Positions 31,391 through 41,649 of a DNA stretch of 64,000 nucleotides are shown in pieces; within the stretch, counting starts at the first letter, position 1, and each line of letters begins with the position of its first letter. The position numbers and the translations under genes were made by a program. A model generated the notes under the pieces. That model ran no database searches and was not told the DNA's origin. It worked only from the letters and a program-made list of their open reading frames with translations. Where the stretch lies: contig OX422187.1 in assembly GCA_949130485.1 (NCBI GenBank), positions 6,522,205-6,586,204 of the forward strand, read 5' to 3'. Source of the stretch: Agelas oroides. Its lineage: Eukaryota > Porifera > Demospongiae > Agelasida > Agelasidae.

Positions 31391-32214
31391 CATAACTATC
31401 CATCAGTTTCAATTGTTATAGTAATATTTTGAGGATATGCGGGCATGCACATGCTTACCATGCCAGTGACGTGGGCAACCCTTGTCAAGGTCTTACGTGA
31501 CATTGAACTTTCTACTCTCGCTGATGAAATTACAGCTAGTAAATGTGTAGCATGTCAGTAGTCTCAAAAGACCAACAAACAGTATTTCTTTGCAATACAG
31601 AACTTATAATTTTCTGTTGTGGAACTTCATATACTTAATTATGATTCCTGTGTGTATGTACCATACCCTTATTTAAACATTCAAGTTGTGACTGTACTGA
31701 ATGCAGGTGGTCACTGGACAGCCACCTTGTTATCCTGCCCATAATACATTAAGCATGCAAAGCCACTAGAGAAATGTATCTGTAGATAGTCAGGTGGTGT
31801 CTACAAAATAACATACATCAGATATGGTGATGTTGGGAGGAGGAAGGTAGACTGTGATGTTTTGTGGAGCTCCTTTCCTCCATCTGTTGTTTGTACCACT
31901 TCTGTGTCATCCTTCAAGCGTGCTCTCTCTAATGACTTATGACTCTTGTATTTGTGTTCTGGATGCATAGCTATGTTAGTGTATGTGCTACTTAAATATC
32001 CTTTGCTGATCTTTGATCTGCATAAAGATTTGTAGGGGGGAAAAAATGTAGGCAAAATTGTATCAACCTTTTAATTTCACTTAGTCTTGGAATGAGGCTG
32101 GCGTTCCTACCCATGTAGCCTCGTTCCCAGATCTTCCCTCACTTTCAGTATTGATTGCATGCTTGCTGTAGCTATCAATGCAAGTGGTGGATTCATACCC
32201 AGGCCCTATTTACA
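31391..32214. other. No gene recognised
   Basis: Intergenic. The minus-strand 84-codon frame at 31801-32055 has no recognisable motif. Confidence 0.4.
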
Positions 32215-32365
32215 AGTGCCTAGGTGCAATGGCCTCATTCCCGACGTTGACGTGATGAATGCTACCAGGCCTTTCCCATTTTTCGCTGGTCTTCCACTCC
32301 CATGTACTATGTGAACACCAATGGAAGGTAAAAACAGGGGAGGCCTGGGAACGAGGCTATCTAAC
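32215..32365. repeat. Short palindromic GCCTCGTTCCC/GGGAACGAGGC repeat
   Basis: Ends GGCCTCATTCCCGACG and GGCCTGGGAACGAGGCTA. Relatives with the same ends occur at 9050-9095, 11405-11460, 11574-11632, 12246-12296, 33486-33560, 34600-34690 and 39880-39975. One of the commonest small repeats here. Confidence 0.6.
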
Positions 32366-32547
32366 CACCTATTATTTGTGTATGTCATTTAATTACATGG
32401 TTTTTTACACTTTATCATACTTGATTGGTTTCATATCATGATTCAACTTCTAACATGCATGCACTAGTAGCTACTATCAATCAAAAGCTTTGAAGTGGAG
32501 AGACAAAAATGAACATCACATCACGACAGCTACTAACATTGTACTTG

Positions 32548-32870
32548 CTAATTCTCAAGTTTTAGCGTCGATACATGCGGCATCTGGATTTGTGCAGCAC
32601 ATTCGTACACTAACCTCCACCTAGCAGTTGCAGATAGCTCGAGGGAAAAGCGCTTGTGTGGACAAACCAGGCACTCTAGAGGTAAATAAAATGTATACAC
32701 TGGTTCTACTGTAGCCAATATAGGTAACCAAGTATGTCTAACTTTCGAAAAGATACAAGTCGAGTCGAATAAGCGGTCCATAAAACAACGCTCGGGGGCT
32801 TGTTCTTATGAATGCGATGGAACCGTTTCCGACTTACATCCGGTTCAAATTAAAACACCGGAAGTTGGCT
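32548..32870 (-). promoter_or_regulatory. Candidate promoter and first exon (weak)
   Basis: On the minus strand AACTTCCGGTGTTTT (32855-32869) and GAACCGGATGTAAG (32833-32846) are two ETS-type GGAA sites, then ATG 32781 opens a 77-codon frame (starts MDRLFDSTCIFSKV) up to 32548. I found no downstream exon. Could be chance. Confidence 0.2.
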
Positions 32871-32944
32871 ACATAGCATAACCACTGCTTTGCTATAGTA
32901 ATGGGTATAGTCAGTTCCGTAAGGCTGAGCTAGGGCTAGGGCTG

Positions 32945-33110
32945 GTTGAGGCTGCTCTGTGTGATCTGTGAGGCTCACTCACAGTTACGCTATGGGTGTG
33001 AAGCTCATTCACATTTAAATTACGAGTGAGAGGCTCACTCACACTTGACTTACTACTATGTGGCTCACTCACAGTTATGCTAAGGGTGTGAAGCTCATTC
33101 ACATAAACTA
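32945..33110. repeat. Tandem GTGAGTGAGCCTCAC-type array
   Basis: About five 30-35-bp units alternating GAGGCTCACTCACA and GTGTGAAGCTCATTCACA. The inverted counterpart is at 36318-36440. Units are themselves imperfect palindromes. Confidence 0.7.
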
Positions 33111-33485
33111 GTTCATATACCTATCCGCATACTACTTTTCAGCTCTTGAAGCTGTACACAGTAAGCATTTCACTGGCTTCATAAGTGGACCAGACTGGGG
33201 TTTGTGGCTGATGAGCCAGTCTTGTAGTTGATTCAATTATGCCTACTTGAGGTGGTATGAACGATTCATAATCATGTATGTTTGCCAATTGAACACTAAA
33301 ATGTTATAGGGATGTTAGTATCTTGCCAAACAAATCATCTCAGTGAAGGCTTATTGGCATCAGTACAACAGACTTCAATGTACTTGCTGACAATATCTGC
33401 TACCAGGCGATAGGCTGGGCAGGGAGCTTCAAAAGCACTGTAAAAGAGATAATACAATTCATTGTCACAGCTATGCAAATGATAA
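33111..33485. other. No gene recognised
   Basis: AT-rich intergenic stretch. Nothing supported. Confidence 0.35.
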
Positions 33486-33737
33486 GATCTAGCCTCGTTC
33501 CCAGGCCCCACCCAGCTTTCTGTCGCTTGCAATATGGAAAAGCAGGGAGAGCCTGGTATCTTTTCTCATGTGAGCATGACGTAATTGGAAAATTTGCAGA
33601 AATAACAGCTGCGTTTCACGTATTGTTCAACCGACTAGATACATGCTCAACACTCGGTGAGTACAACAGTCACCTCTCACTAGCTAGATACAAGTGCTTT
33701 TTGCTATTCTGGGCCCAGTGCACCCATGCACAATTAA

Positions 33738-34247
33738 CCCTTTAACAACCGATGATGCCTTTTGGCGTCGTCAGTTTTTGGCTGCATGTTACCATTTGGT
33801 GCAATCCGTTTTGAAGATAGGTTCTGCAGTAGTAGAAAGGGTGGGACAGGGGGACGTGAGCGGATGCACCACTCTGGCTGACAGTGCATGGCGGCCATTG
33901 TAGCTGCCTGTAGAAAAGCCCTGAGGGTCAATGCTGGGTGGGCCATTTGTCTGCTTTCTTGCACAAACGGACGTAGAAAACACTCCTTTCACCTTATGGG
34001 GACTCCGTTTCTGGCATTTTAGGCAACTTTTAGTCTGGAGGAGCGTTCTCTGGTCGGAGGGTCCTGACTATTGAATGCTTGCTAATGAGTGGGTGTGTCC
34101 AAGGTCAAGAACCTGCAGATAATGTGTCAATAAAGCTTTGACTCGAGTTTCCAGTGCTAGTTCCAAGCAGAAGTGAAAATACGGACCATGGAAGGTATCC
34201 ATAGCCTAATAAATACCTCCAGTAAATAGCCTGCGGTTGTTAAAGAG
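33738..34247. mobile_element. piggyBac-type MITE with TTAA duplications
   Basis: Flanked exactly by TTAA (33734-33737 and 34248-34251). Terminal repeats CCCTTTAACAACCG and CGGTTGTTAAAGAG (13 of 14 match). CCCTTT ends plus TTAA duplication are the hallmark of piggyBac elements. 510 bp, no transposase, so non-autonomous. Confidence 0.85.
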
Positions 34248-34254
34248 TTAAACC

Positions 34255-34575
34255 CTAGTCTCGTGCCCTGCCCGCAAGCGCCTCCCGGCGAGAAACGGTC
34301 TGGTGAACAAAGTCAAATTTCTTGGGCTTATTAAAAGTGGTAATGACCAATGAGATTGCGAGATCGGTAATTATTACGTAGCACTTCCCTTACAACAGTA
34401 AAATTTGTTCATCTCCATTCGAGTATCCATACCATTTTTGAGCGGGTTGGCCACAAAATGTTTTGATCGTTGCTAGGTTACATTGTCGCAAAAGTGTACG
34501 CTAGCCCAAGAAATTCGACTTGGTTCACCAGACCTTTTCTCCTCGTGAGAGGGTGGGGTCTGGGGACGAGACTAG
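34255..34575. mobile_element. MITE with CTAGTCTCGT/ACGAGACTAG ends
   Basis: Arms about 75 bp, including GGTCTGGTGAACAAAGTCAA and, inverted, TTGGTTCACCAGACCTTTTC, then AAATTTCTTGGGCT/AGCCCAAGAAATT. 320 bp, immediately after the piggyBac element. Confidence 0.8.
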
Positions 34576-34734
34576 TTAAACCATCCTTACTATCCTGATG
34601 TCACTCATGTGAGAAAAGATACCAGGCCCTGTCCGACTTTTCCATACTGCAAGTGAAGGAAAGCTGAGCGGGGCCTGAGGATGAGACTAGATAAGATCAT
34701 AGTATCGCACTGTCATGCATTTACCAGTTGTACT

Positions 34735-35015
34735 TTTGGCAAGAGTTCATAACAGTAAGAGTGCATGTGCAACTCCCATATGGTTTCTATACCCGCCATC
34801 TGGATAGGATGACATAGGCAATCTGCAGTAAATATGCTTAGCAGGTACTAACATGAAGCCATTCTAGGTGCTAGCTATGTGAAAGCCCACCTCTTTATTG
34901 CTGTGTTCCACAGCTAAGCATATTCACTGCTGATTGCCTACGGTCATCCTATCCAGATGGCAGGTATAGAAACCATATGGGAGTTGCACACACTGTTATG
35001 CACTCTTGCTTTTGG
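34735..35015. mobile_element. Hairpin element, ~100-bp arms
   Basis: GCAACTCCCATATGGTTTCT ... AGAAACCATATGGGAGTTGC with the inner ATCTGGATAGGATGA/TCATCCTATCCAGAT. Loop about 60 bp. Related arm at 19390-19460. Confidence 0.8.
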
Positions 35016-36230
35016 TGGAGGCTATAGCCATGCCAATAACATGCATTGGTTTTATATGTGACCTGTTGAAGCATTTGCGACCAGAATCAAAATAGAATCA
35101 AGTGTCAACATCCCTTTTTAGAGCCAATCAAGGGATCAGGGTAATCTCTGAACTGCAAAAATCAACAGACCAATGACACTAGGGAGGCATGGCCTTTTCG
35201 TCCTTTGAACCACTGTAAATCAAGCCATCAAGAGCTTCGGAAGGGAACGATCAACCAGTCCAATTTCCACCGACCTAAAATCGTGATCCTAGTTCAACAG
35301 TCGACATATAGCTAAGTGGCTACCCCTTGCATGGGGTAGCCACTCCCGAGAACTATGTACTCAGCAGTTCCCCACAGTATCACAGCACAGAAATGAACCG
35401 ACTGGCTACCCTCAGGCTAGTTATACGTATAGCTAGTGCTTGCACGTCAACGTGCTTATGGCATTATAATCTCCACCACTGAATTCAAAGGCACACATAA
35501 AGACTACAGTGGTTATATTACCTTCCTTCTCTTGGCCACAAGATGTTCCACCCCATAGAGCAACCTTTTGGGAGGTCGCGATCGGCGTTCACTTGGAGCT
35601 TGCCGTGTTGGCGGGTGCGATAGCCAAGCCCAACACCCAGGACGTCCGCAGAGCCGTGGTTATGTAAAACTCTGGAGGATGGCGTGCTCACTTCGCTTAG
35701 GTAGAATTTACTCTCAAATGCCAGTCTCTTTGATTATTGGCACACGTAAAACAAAACGGAGTTATTCCGTCGACCAAGGAAGCATGTAGGAATATCTCTC
35801 CAATAATAATTCCTTGTCCCAGCCCTATTCCTATTTTCCAAAGTTAACCATAGGATAGCCCCTTGGTGAAGAGATAATTGAGCCGGAGGCTGAGGTGGTG
35901 GATATCCGCTCAGGCAATGTGCTTGTACAGTCAACCCACCCAGGCCCGCAACCCCGTCCGCAGGGGATCTCCACTTAGCTACCACAGTGCATTGTGAGAA
36001 GGACAGCCGTAGTCAAAAGACCCCATCTTTATCCATCTCTACATATGTTCACGTGTATAAAGTACAAAGCCCTTATCCTAACACAGCCCCTGATCCAGCC
36101 CGTAGAGAAACCTACAGCATGCACACAGATATCTGAGTTTATACTTGGTAAGTGAGCCTTCCACAGCTTAGTTAAACACATCTTTGCAACCCATTGCCCA
36201 TTTCTCCCCCTATCCCAGCTAATCTACTTA
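35016..36230. other. Unrecognised, GC-richer stretch
   Basis: No supported gene. 35560-36000 has higher GC than its surroundings and open frames on both strands, but no domain signal. I checked it against my memory of spliceosomal RNAs, SRP RNA and RNase P and saw no convincing match. Confidence 0.3.
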
Positions 36231-36290
36231 ATCCTAACCCTAACCCTAACACTAATCCCAAACCTGAACCCTAATCCTGAACCATCAGAT
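36231..36290. repeat. Interstitial telomere-like CCTAACCCTAA run
   Basis: TCCTAACCCTAACCCTAACA then degenerate CTAATCC/CCTGAACC units. Internal relic. Confidence 0.6.
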
Positions 36291-36317
36291 TTTTTTTAGT
36301 GTCACTTAGCTACAATA

Positions 36318-36440
36318 CATGAGTGAGCCTCACACCCGTAAATGTTAGTGAGCTTCACATAACTGTGAGTGAGCCTCACAGCAGTAACTCAAGTCTGAGT
36401 GAGCCTCACACTCACAATATGTGAATGAGCTTCACACCTG
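36318..36440. repeat. Tandem GTGAGTGAGCCTCACA array
   Basis: Four units alternating AGTGAGCCTCACA and GTGAATGAGCTTCACA, inverted copy of the array at 32945-33110. Confidence 0.7.
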
Positions 36441-36669
36441 TATGTTACCAGAAATTAATACTGTATGGGTCTAAGGCATCCTGGTGTTATGGTTGTTAGA
36501 ACATGTGCGTCTTTGGGTGGATCCATTGAAGGATGCTGCGGGTTCCCCATTTGGCAAGGCCGACAGACTTTATCTGTACCTGCATGTTCAGAAGTTGTGT
36601 GTTGAGTGGGGGAGCACCAACACGGCTGGCACATCGATGTTCATTATGTCACACATACATAAAGTGTAT

Positions 36670-36785
36670 AATGGGATATGGGAATGGGGCATTTATGGCT
36701 TAAATGGATGGGGCATTTATGGTGTAAATGGGTGGGGCATTTATGGCTTAAATTGGTGGGGGCATTTATGACTCAAATGGGTGGG
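36670..36785. repeat. Tandem ~30-bp GGGGCATTTATGG repeat
   Basis: Four units of GGGGCATTTATGGCTTAAAT with small changes. Confidence 0.8.
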
Positions 36786-37145
36786 AGAGTTACATATTGT
36801 TTTTTGGGAGACATGCTCAATAAAAAAAAAACACTGGTCTTCAGGGGGAGTACCCTTTCCGGTCCTCGCATGACCATGGGTTTCGGTCCCTTTGAACTCC
36901 CGACCCATGGCCTACTACAGAAAGGGCAGGACCACTCCCAGATTGAAGAAGCTCTGAACAACTTTTGCTTCCTCCCCTCCCCCTGACAATTTTGAAGCAC
37001 AGGTTATGCATTGGCAATTGTCGTTTAGCTTGGCATTCAATCACTATGTTCATAAAAGGTTGCATGTTTTGGGGTTAACATAATGCATCATGCAGCCCTA
37101 CAGGCTAGTGAGTCTTGTTAGAAACCATAAAAATGATTTTTAGTG

Positions 37146-37195
37146 TCAGTCCACCAGTCCAGTCCAGCTGTCCAGTCCAGTAGTCCAGTCCAGTG
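37146..37195. repeat. CCAGT pentamer run
   Basis: CCAGTCCAGTCCAGCTGTCC and onward, about ten GTCCA-type units. Confidence 0.7.
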
Positions 37196-37292
37196 ATTGT
37201 AGACGGCCGTCATACTATTTAGGACGGAAGCTATTTCTACCACCAGCCACAAATCAAAAGGTAGATGAGACTCAACCTATATGAAGTATTAA

Positions 37293-37385
37293 GTACACTG
37301 TACACAAACATGATTATATACAATGTACACAAACATGATTATATACAATGTACACAAACATGATTATATACAATGTACACAAGGT
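37293..37385. repeat. 25-bp tandem repeat
   Basis: Unit ACACAAACATGATTATATAC plus AATGT, three full copies and partial ends, nearly identical. Confidence 0.85.
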
Positions 37386-37419
37386 GTTATCGTGTTATCA
37401 TTTTTAACTTCCAGGGATC

Positions 37420-37684
37420 AGCAATGCCCAGGCTAAGAGTGATGACAATTAACCTACATCCTTCCCCTCCCCCTTTCCAGTTCATCAGTTTTACTACAAA
37501 GCTTCCGCACAGTAAAGCAGATCAAGAAAGATGGCAACGTTCAATTCAGAGCAGTGGCATTCCACACCCTATAGGTGATGAGGACAAATACAATGACATT
37601 CGGACTCTACTTGTGAGGTTTGAGAACCTGAACAAAGCTCTTTTTGAGAGCCGGTTTATCCCCAGTGGCAACATCATTTCGTGA
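37420..37684 (+). CDS. Unrecognised open frame, possible exon
   Basis: After CCCTTTCCAG (ending about 37480) the frame reads FISFTTKLPHSKADQERWQR and stays open to TGA 37682. The amino-acid use looks protein-like, but I recognise no domain and no partner exon. It may be a single exon or a decayed gene fragment. Confidence 0.3.
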
Positions 37685-38114
37685 CTACCTTAACGGCATC
37701 AGCTGTGGCCAGGTGTTTGGGGGACACAAGTGGAATTGATGGCTACTGCTACACTGTTCCAGGTTCCTGTTTACCACTGCTATGCCAATCTTTGTGGAAC
37801 CAAATACCACTGGGAAGCTATCAAACCGATAGCCACCCCTGCTAATCTCAGAGTTCCACATGCACACCCCACATCATCCTATATTGGGAACTCACACACA
37901 CTTCGATTGCATTGTTTCACAACCGGATAAACTCACTCTGCACATCTTTTCCTGTTCTGTCTGGAACTGAACACTTCTACATAGCCTAGCGCGAGCCTTC
38001 ACAAACAACAAACAGTGATGCAATTCCAAAATTATTATTATATTAAGTAATTCCAATAACTATTATTGCATCATCAACACGGGTCGCGGTGATCTCCCGT
38101 CGGTTATAATTTGA

Positions 38115-38627
38115 AGTCAGAGGGTCAAAACAGGCTGGTGGCGCGAGACATATAGAAAAAAATACGTTAGTAAGGAGGAGTATCAACTGTATAAAAGTAG
38201 GGGAGAAGGCACTGAAGAAAGAGTTGAAAAAATGTGTGCACCGGGAGAATATGTCAGTCCAAAGGACGTAGAGCCTGTGGCTGCAAAGATCCGAAGGGAG
38301 ATACTCCACGCAAGCGACGTAAGTGATATAAGCGACGAGGGGTCTGATGAGTTGGAGAAGAGACGGACAACCCGATGGTGTTTGGAGTGTGGAGACCCAA
38401 AGAAGACCCGGCATGATTATTGTTATCGTTGTTGGGAATTGAAAGATAATTTGGAAAGACCTTTACGGACATTTATTCGTGGAACCAAGTTGTCTCGAAA
38501 GAATTACACGAGAGGGAATATGTACCATCCGAAGGACGTTTTTGACGTCCAAAAGACTTTGACCGTTGGGAGCGGGAGATGCGAGACAAACCCTATACTC
38601 TTTCTGAGATGCGGACGAAGATCATGA
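38115..38627 (+). CDS. Zinc-ribbon N-terminal part of a putative two-frame gene
   Basis: ATG at 38232; the frame is already open from 38115 after a TGA at 38112, and the residues before the ATG (RETYRKKYVSKEEYQLYKS) look coding, so the true N-terminus may lie in an upstream exon. From the ATG, residues 50-67 hold CLECGDPKKTRHDYCYRC, a C-x2-C-x10-C-x2-C zinc ribbon. YVSPKDV (residue 8) and MYHPKDV (residue 97) are a short repeated motif. The frame loses sense after about 38545, where the next frame takes over. The likely role of the zinc site is structural or nucleic-acid binding; this is inference. Confidence 0.5.
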   Translation, partial: SQRVKTGWWRETYRKKYVSKEEYQLYKSRGEGTEERVEKMCAPGEYVSPKDVEPVAAKIRREILHASDVSDISDEGSDELEKRRTTRWCLECGDPKKTRHDYCYRCWELKDNLERPLRTFIRGTKLSRKNYTRGNMYHPKDVFDVQKTLTVGSGRCETNPILFLRCGRRS

Positions 38628-39172
38628 AAGACAGGGTGTGGTATCACAAGTACCGAGAGTCTCTTTCTAGGATCCAATATTCCGTGTTTTGTGATGTTGT
38701 TGATGAAGATTTCGGGTTTAGTGGGGTTACACCAGCCACAGCAAAACCAATAACTGTTTGGAGTGCCTATTGGGTATGCGTAAGTGGGCCAAAAACTACG
38801 CAGAAATTTTTGGGGAAATGGTTGATTTTCACGACGTTTGAAATGCTCGATGCTACATGGCATATGGTTCGGAAAGTTGTGGAATCGGGAGAATTGGGTG
38901 CAATGGGTGCTAAAGCTTCAACAGCTAGGAAACCCCTCAAACCTGGAAAGGGTGTGGTATGTGTCTACACATCCATGGAGAGAGTGAAAGAAGTGGGTGT
39001 TAACTTGGTGCATATGGTTAAGCAAGCGATTCTTTACAAATTACGAGAGGCTACCATCAAGGGTGCAAGAAGCAGCATCCAAACGTATTTTTGGAGTGGT
39101 GGCAAGCCTTACAGCTATAAATCAATATGGAGTGATGGAAAGAAAGTATACTTCAAAACGAAACCTCAGTGA
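38546..39172 (+). CDS. UPF0696/Bles03-like (phosphothreonine-lyase-like) domain
   Basis: Open from 38546 (RPKDFDRWEREMRD...) with an internal ATG at 38579 giving 197 residues and a stop ending at 39172. From the ATG, GKWLIF (79-84), ATWHMVRKVVESGELGAMGA (about 92-111), GVVCVYT (125-131) and ILYKLREATIKGARSS (about 151-166) match, in order and spacing, the family annotated as UPF0696/Bles03 or putative phosphothreonine lyase domain. The enzymatic role in animals is not established. The frame is -1 relative to the zinc-ribbon part and they overlap by about 80 bp. I read them as one gene with a one-base frameshift, or a very short unrecognised intron. Apparently intronless. Confidence 0.5.
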   Translation, partial: RPKDFDRWEREMRDKPYTLSEMRTKIMKDRVWYHKYRESLSRIQYSVFCDVVDEDFGFSGVTPATAKPITVWSAYWVCVSGPKTTQKFLGKWLIFTTFEMLDATWHMVRKVVESGELGAMGAKASTARKPLKPGKGVVCVYTSMERVKEVGVNLVHMVKQAILYKLREATIKGARSSIQTYFWSGGKPYSYKSIWSDGKKVYFKTKPQ

Positions 39173-40262
39173 GAAAGCCAAGACAAATTATCATACACTC
39201 AAACAGTTTTGATTCTTTTTTAATGTTAAGGTGGCAGGGAACCCTGTGTTTTCAAGGTCAACAAACTTGGAATCCAAGCTGATAGACTTCTTTGTCTTCT
39301 TAAACTAGTGGCACACAATCAATCAGTTTTGGGAGTCTTCATCCGTTCACTGTCCGTAAAATTGGGGATTTTCCCCATTTCCTGTCGGCATTGGCATCCA
39401 ATAATCAGTTTATAATTAAGTTAGTTAAGATGTACGTGGCCTGGCGGAACCCTTCATGTGGTGGCCGGAACTTTGAAGATAAGCTTAGATCGACTTATTT
39501 ACACCCCAAGTGGAAAGAAAAAAAATTATAGTAAATAATGAATGAATGAAAAGCCACCTAAGTCAGGGCTGTAGCAAGCTATTTCAAGGTGGTGTGGCCA
39601 AAGCGTACCGCATGTAGTATGTAGGGGGGTCTGGGGGCATGCTCCCTCAGGCAAATTTTGTTAAATTAGATGCTAGGAGATCGTTTCTGAGGCCATTTTT
39701 AAGCCCCAAATCTCACTATGTTTTGCAATTCTTAGCAAACAGAATTTCAATAGTTGCTACACGCACTCTCTGTGAGGTAGTGATCGCAGATTGCGCGTAA
39801 CTTAGTGCACGTAGTAGCTACACATGGAAGGCATGCCCCAGCAGCAAAAAATTTGCCACATTGAATACTGAATGGGTAGTCTTGTTCCTAGCCTAGGCTC
39901 CCACCCAGCTTTCCGTCGCTGTACGTACTGCAAACGGTGGAAGGCTGGATGGGGCCTGGGGAACGGGGCTAGTGATTTCAGATTCCACATGTAAACTTAG
40001 CTGCGCGCACATGCCGCAGGCAGCACGCAGGCTTCGTCGCAGTAAGGAATGGCCATAGAGTAAGCCGAAATGGCTGAAAATCCTAACGCAACGCCTTAGC
40101 CTACCTTTTCGTCAGTGAAATTTGCACGATGTTGGGCAGCCGGTTTCCGAGATGATGGTCCTTATACGTTATAGGTACGACTTCGTGTGTTCAAAATGCG
40201 CACGTGCACGTTTTTAGTCAGCGAAAAAGTGGTTGGGCCAAAACCCGACCAGCCTGACCGCT
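39173..40262. other. Intergenic repeats, no gene
   Basis: Contains an AAGTGGAAAGAA fragment (39500-39530), the GGGGGTCTGGGGGCATGC repeat (39625-39680) and a short palindrome 39880-39975 (GTTCCTAGCCTAGGC ... GGGGCCTGGGGAACGGGGCTA). Confidence 0.5.
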
Positions 40263-40960
40263 TGCTACGGCCATGTAAGTGCATGTGTATGTCCAATGTT
40301 TTAGCCTGTCTTTCCAAGCCTGAGAGGACTTACTGAAGTTTGACACCCCAGCTGGATACAGTTATCATTGAAGAATCTTCAGCTAAAGTACTAAGCCTGA
40401 GAGGTAATCCATGGAGACTATACAGGGTCAAACATTTGCCATCACAATATGGGACCTATGGTGACACATGGCCAAAGTAGCTATCTTGACATGAAGGTAC
40501 TTACATTTGCTAAAAATGAGAATATGCGATTTTTTTAAACCACTGCTAACCTGGGTTATGATCAAAAATGTTGACACTTCAGTGACCACACTAAACTTCA
40601 TCTTGAGTTGCAGCTCTGGAGCCTTGTATAATAACTAAGGTAGGTACACTGTTAGTGAGCTAGGTCTATTAGCTACAACTTCCTGGTAGCAGACTACCGA
40701 TACAGCACAGCCACACTGAGCTACAAGTCACTTTGATACTTAAGTGAAGTGCACACTTCGCTACAGGCTTGCTGCACTACAGCACATCCCATGCCTCTAC
40801 AGCACTTTTCATGGCAATAGCACTTCTTTACAACACCGACTGATGTCTTTCAGTAGCATATGTGTGGTGTTCTTATTTTCTATACAGTTTAGATATAGAT
40901 GCATACAACAGTAGCATGGCCATCTTCTGCCCAGCAAGTTCGCTCCCTTTGTATCATCTT
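40263..40960. repeat. Dispersed repeat copy 1 (pair with 41650-42960)
   Basis: Shares AGCCTGAGAGGACTTACTGA, TGACATGAAGGTACTTACAT-like block, AAACCACTGCTAACCTG and ACAAGTCACTTTGA with copy 2. Both are preceded by GTAAGTGCATGTG/TAAGTGCATGTGC. Non-coding. Confidence 0.75.
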
Positions 40961-41410
40961 ACCTCTACATGGCTTCAATTACCACCTATTAGCACCCCTC
41001 TTCTACATGGCAATACCAAATAAGCTTCACTTCACCCCAATGACCATGGAAGCTGCCTAACTCCAATCCCTGTTCCACTTTTGCTCTAATCTAGCCAGGC
41101 TTCCACACTATGTGTAGTTAGTGGGTTTCTCTTAGGCCACTCCAACTTGTATAATGTTTCTGGTCCGCCGCCCGCCAGGTACTACGCCTCCCAGTGTTAA
41201 TGTACCCTGTATTGCCCGCATGACGTATGGGACTAGCCCTATTTGAATAGCGCTCTACTGCGCATACAGTCTTTTGGGGGGCTTTCTGCGATACCACATA
41301 AGTAGCTGTGGAAAACCCCAAGAACAACACCAATCACATGTGGATGCCTTTCAGGTCATGATGTCTAGCATCAGGCAGCAGTCAGTCAGGCAGTTGCTAG
41401 GTTGCTAAGT

Positions 41411-41433
41411 AACCCCCCCCCCCCCCCCCCCCC
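41411..41433. repeat. Poly-C tract
   Basis: More than 20 consecutive C. Length in an assembly is unreliable. Confidence 0.8.
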
Positions 41434-41649
41434 AAGTGCCTACTGGGGGAAGTCCCTGACCAGAAACATCCATACTGGCATACAGGTTGGAGTGGCCTTT
41501 TGTGCCCTTGCTGGTTGCTCACCATGCACCTGGAAGTGTGTGCCTCTAGTGGATCTGTTCAACAGTTTGTTATGGGTAGGACAAAATGGCTGCCACCTAC
41601 ACTCGATACTTTGCACTTGGAGTGCAGTTACCACCTGCATTCAAGTCAC

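Noticed and set aside
32945..33110. Possible CRISPR-like array
   Set aside because: Units are palindromic and tandem, without unique spacers, and the host is an animal.
35560..36000. U-snRNA, SRP RNA or RNase P RNA gene
   Set aside because: No conserved core (Sm site context, U6 ACAGAGA, SRP Alu fold) could be located.
36231..36290. Telomere
   Set aside because: Only a few degenerate CCCTAA units with unrelated sequence on both sides; interstitial.
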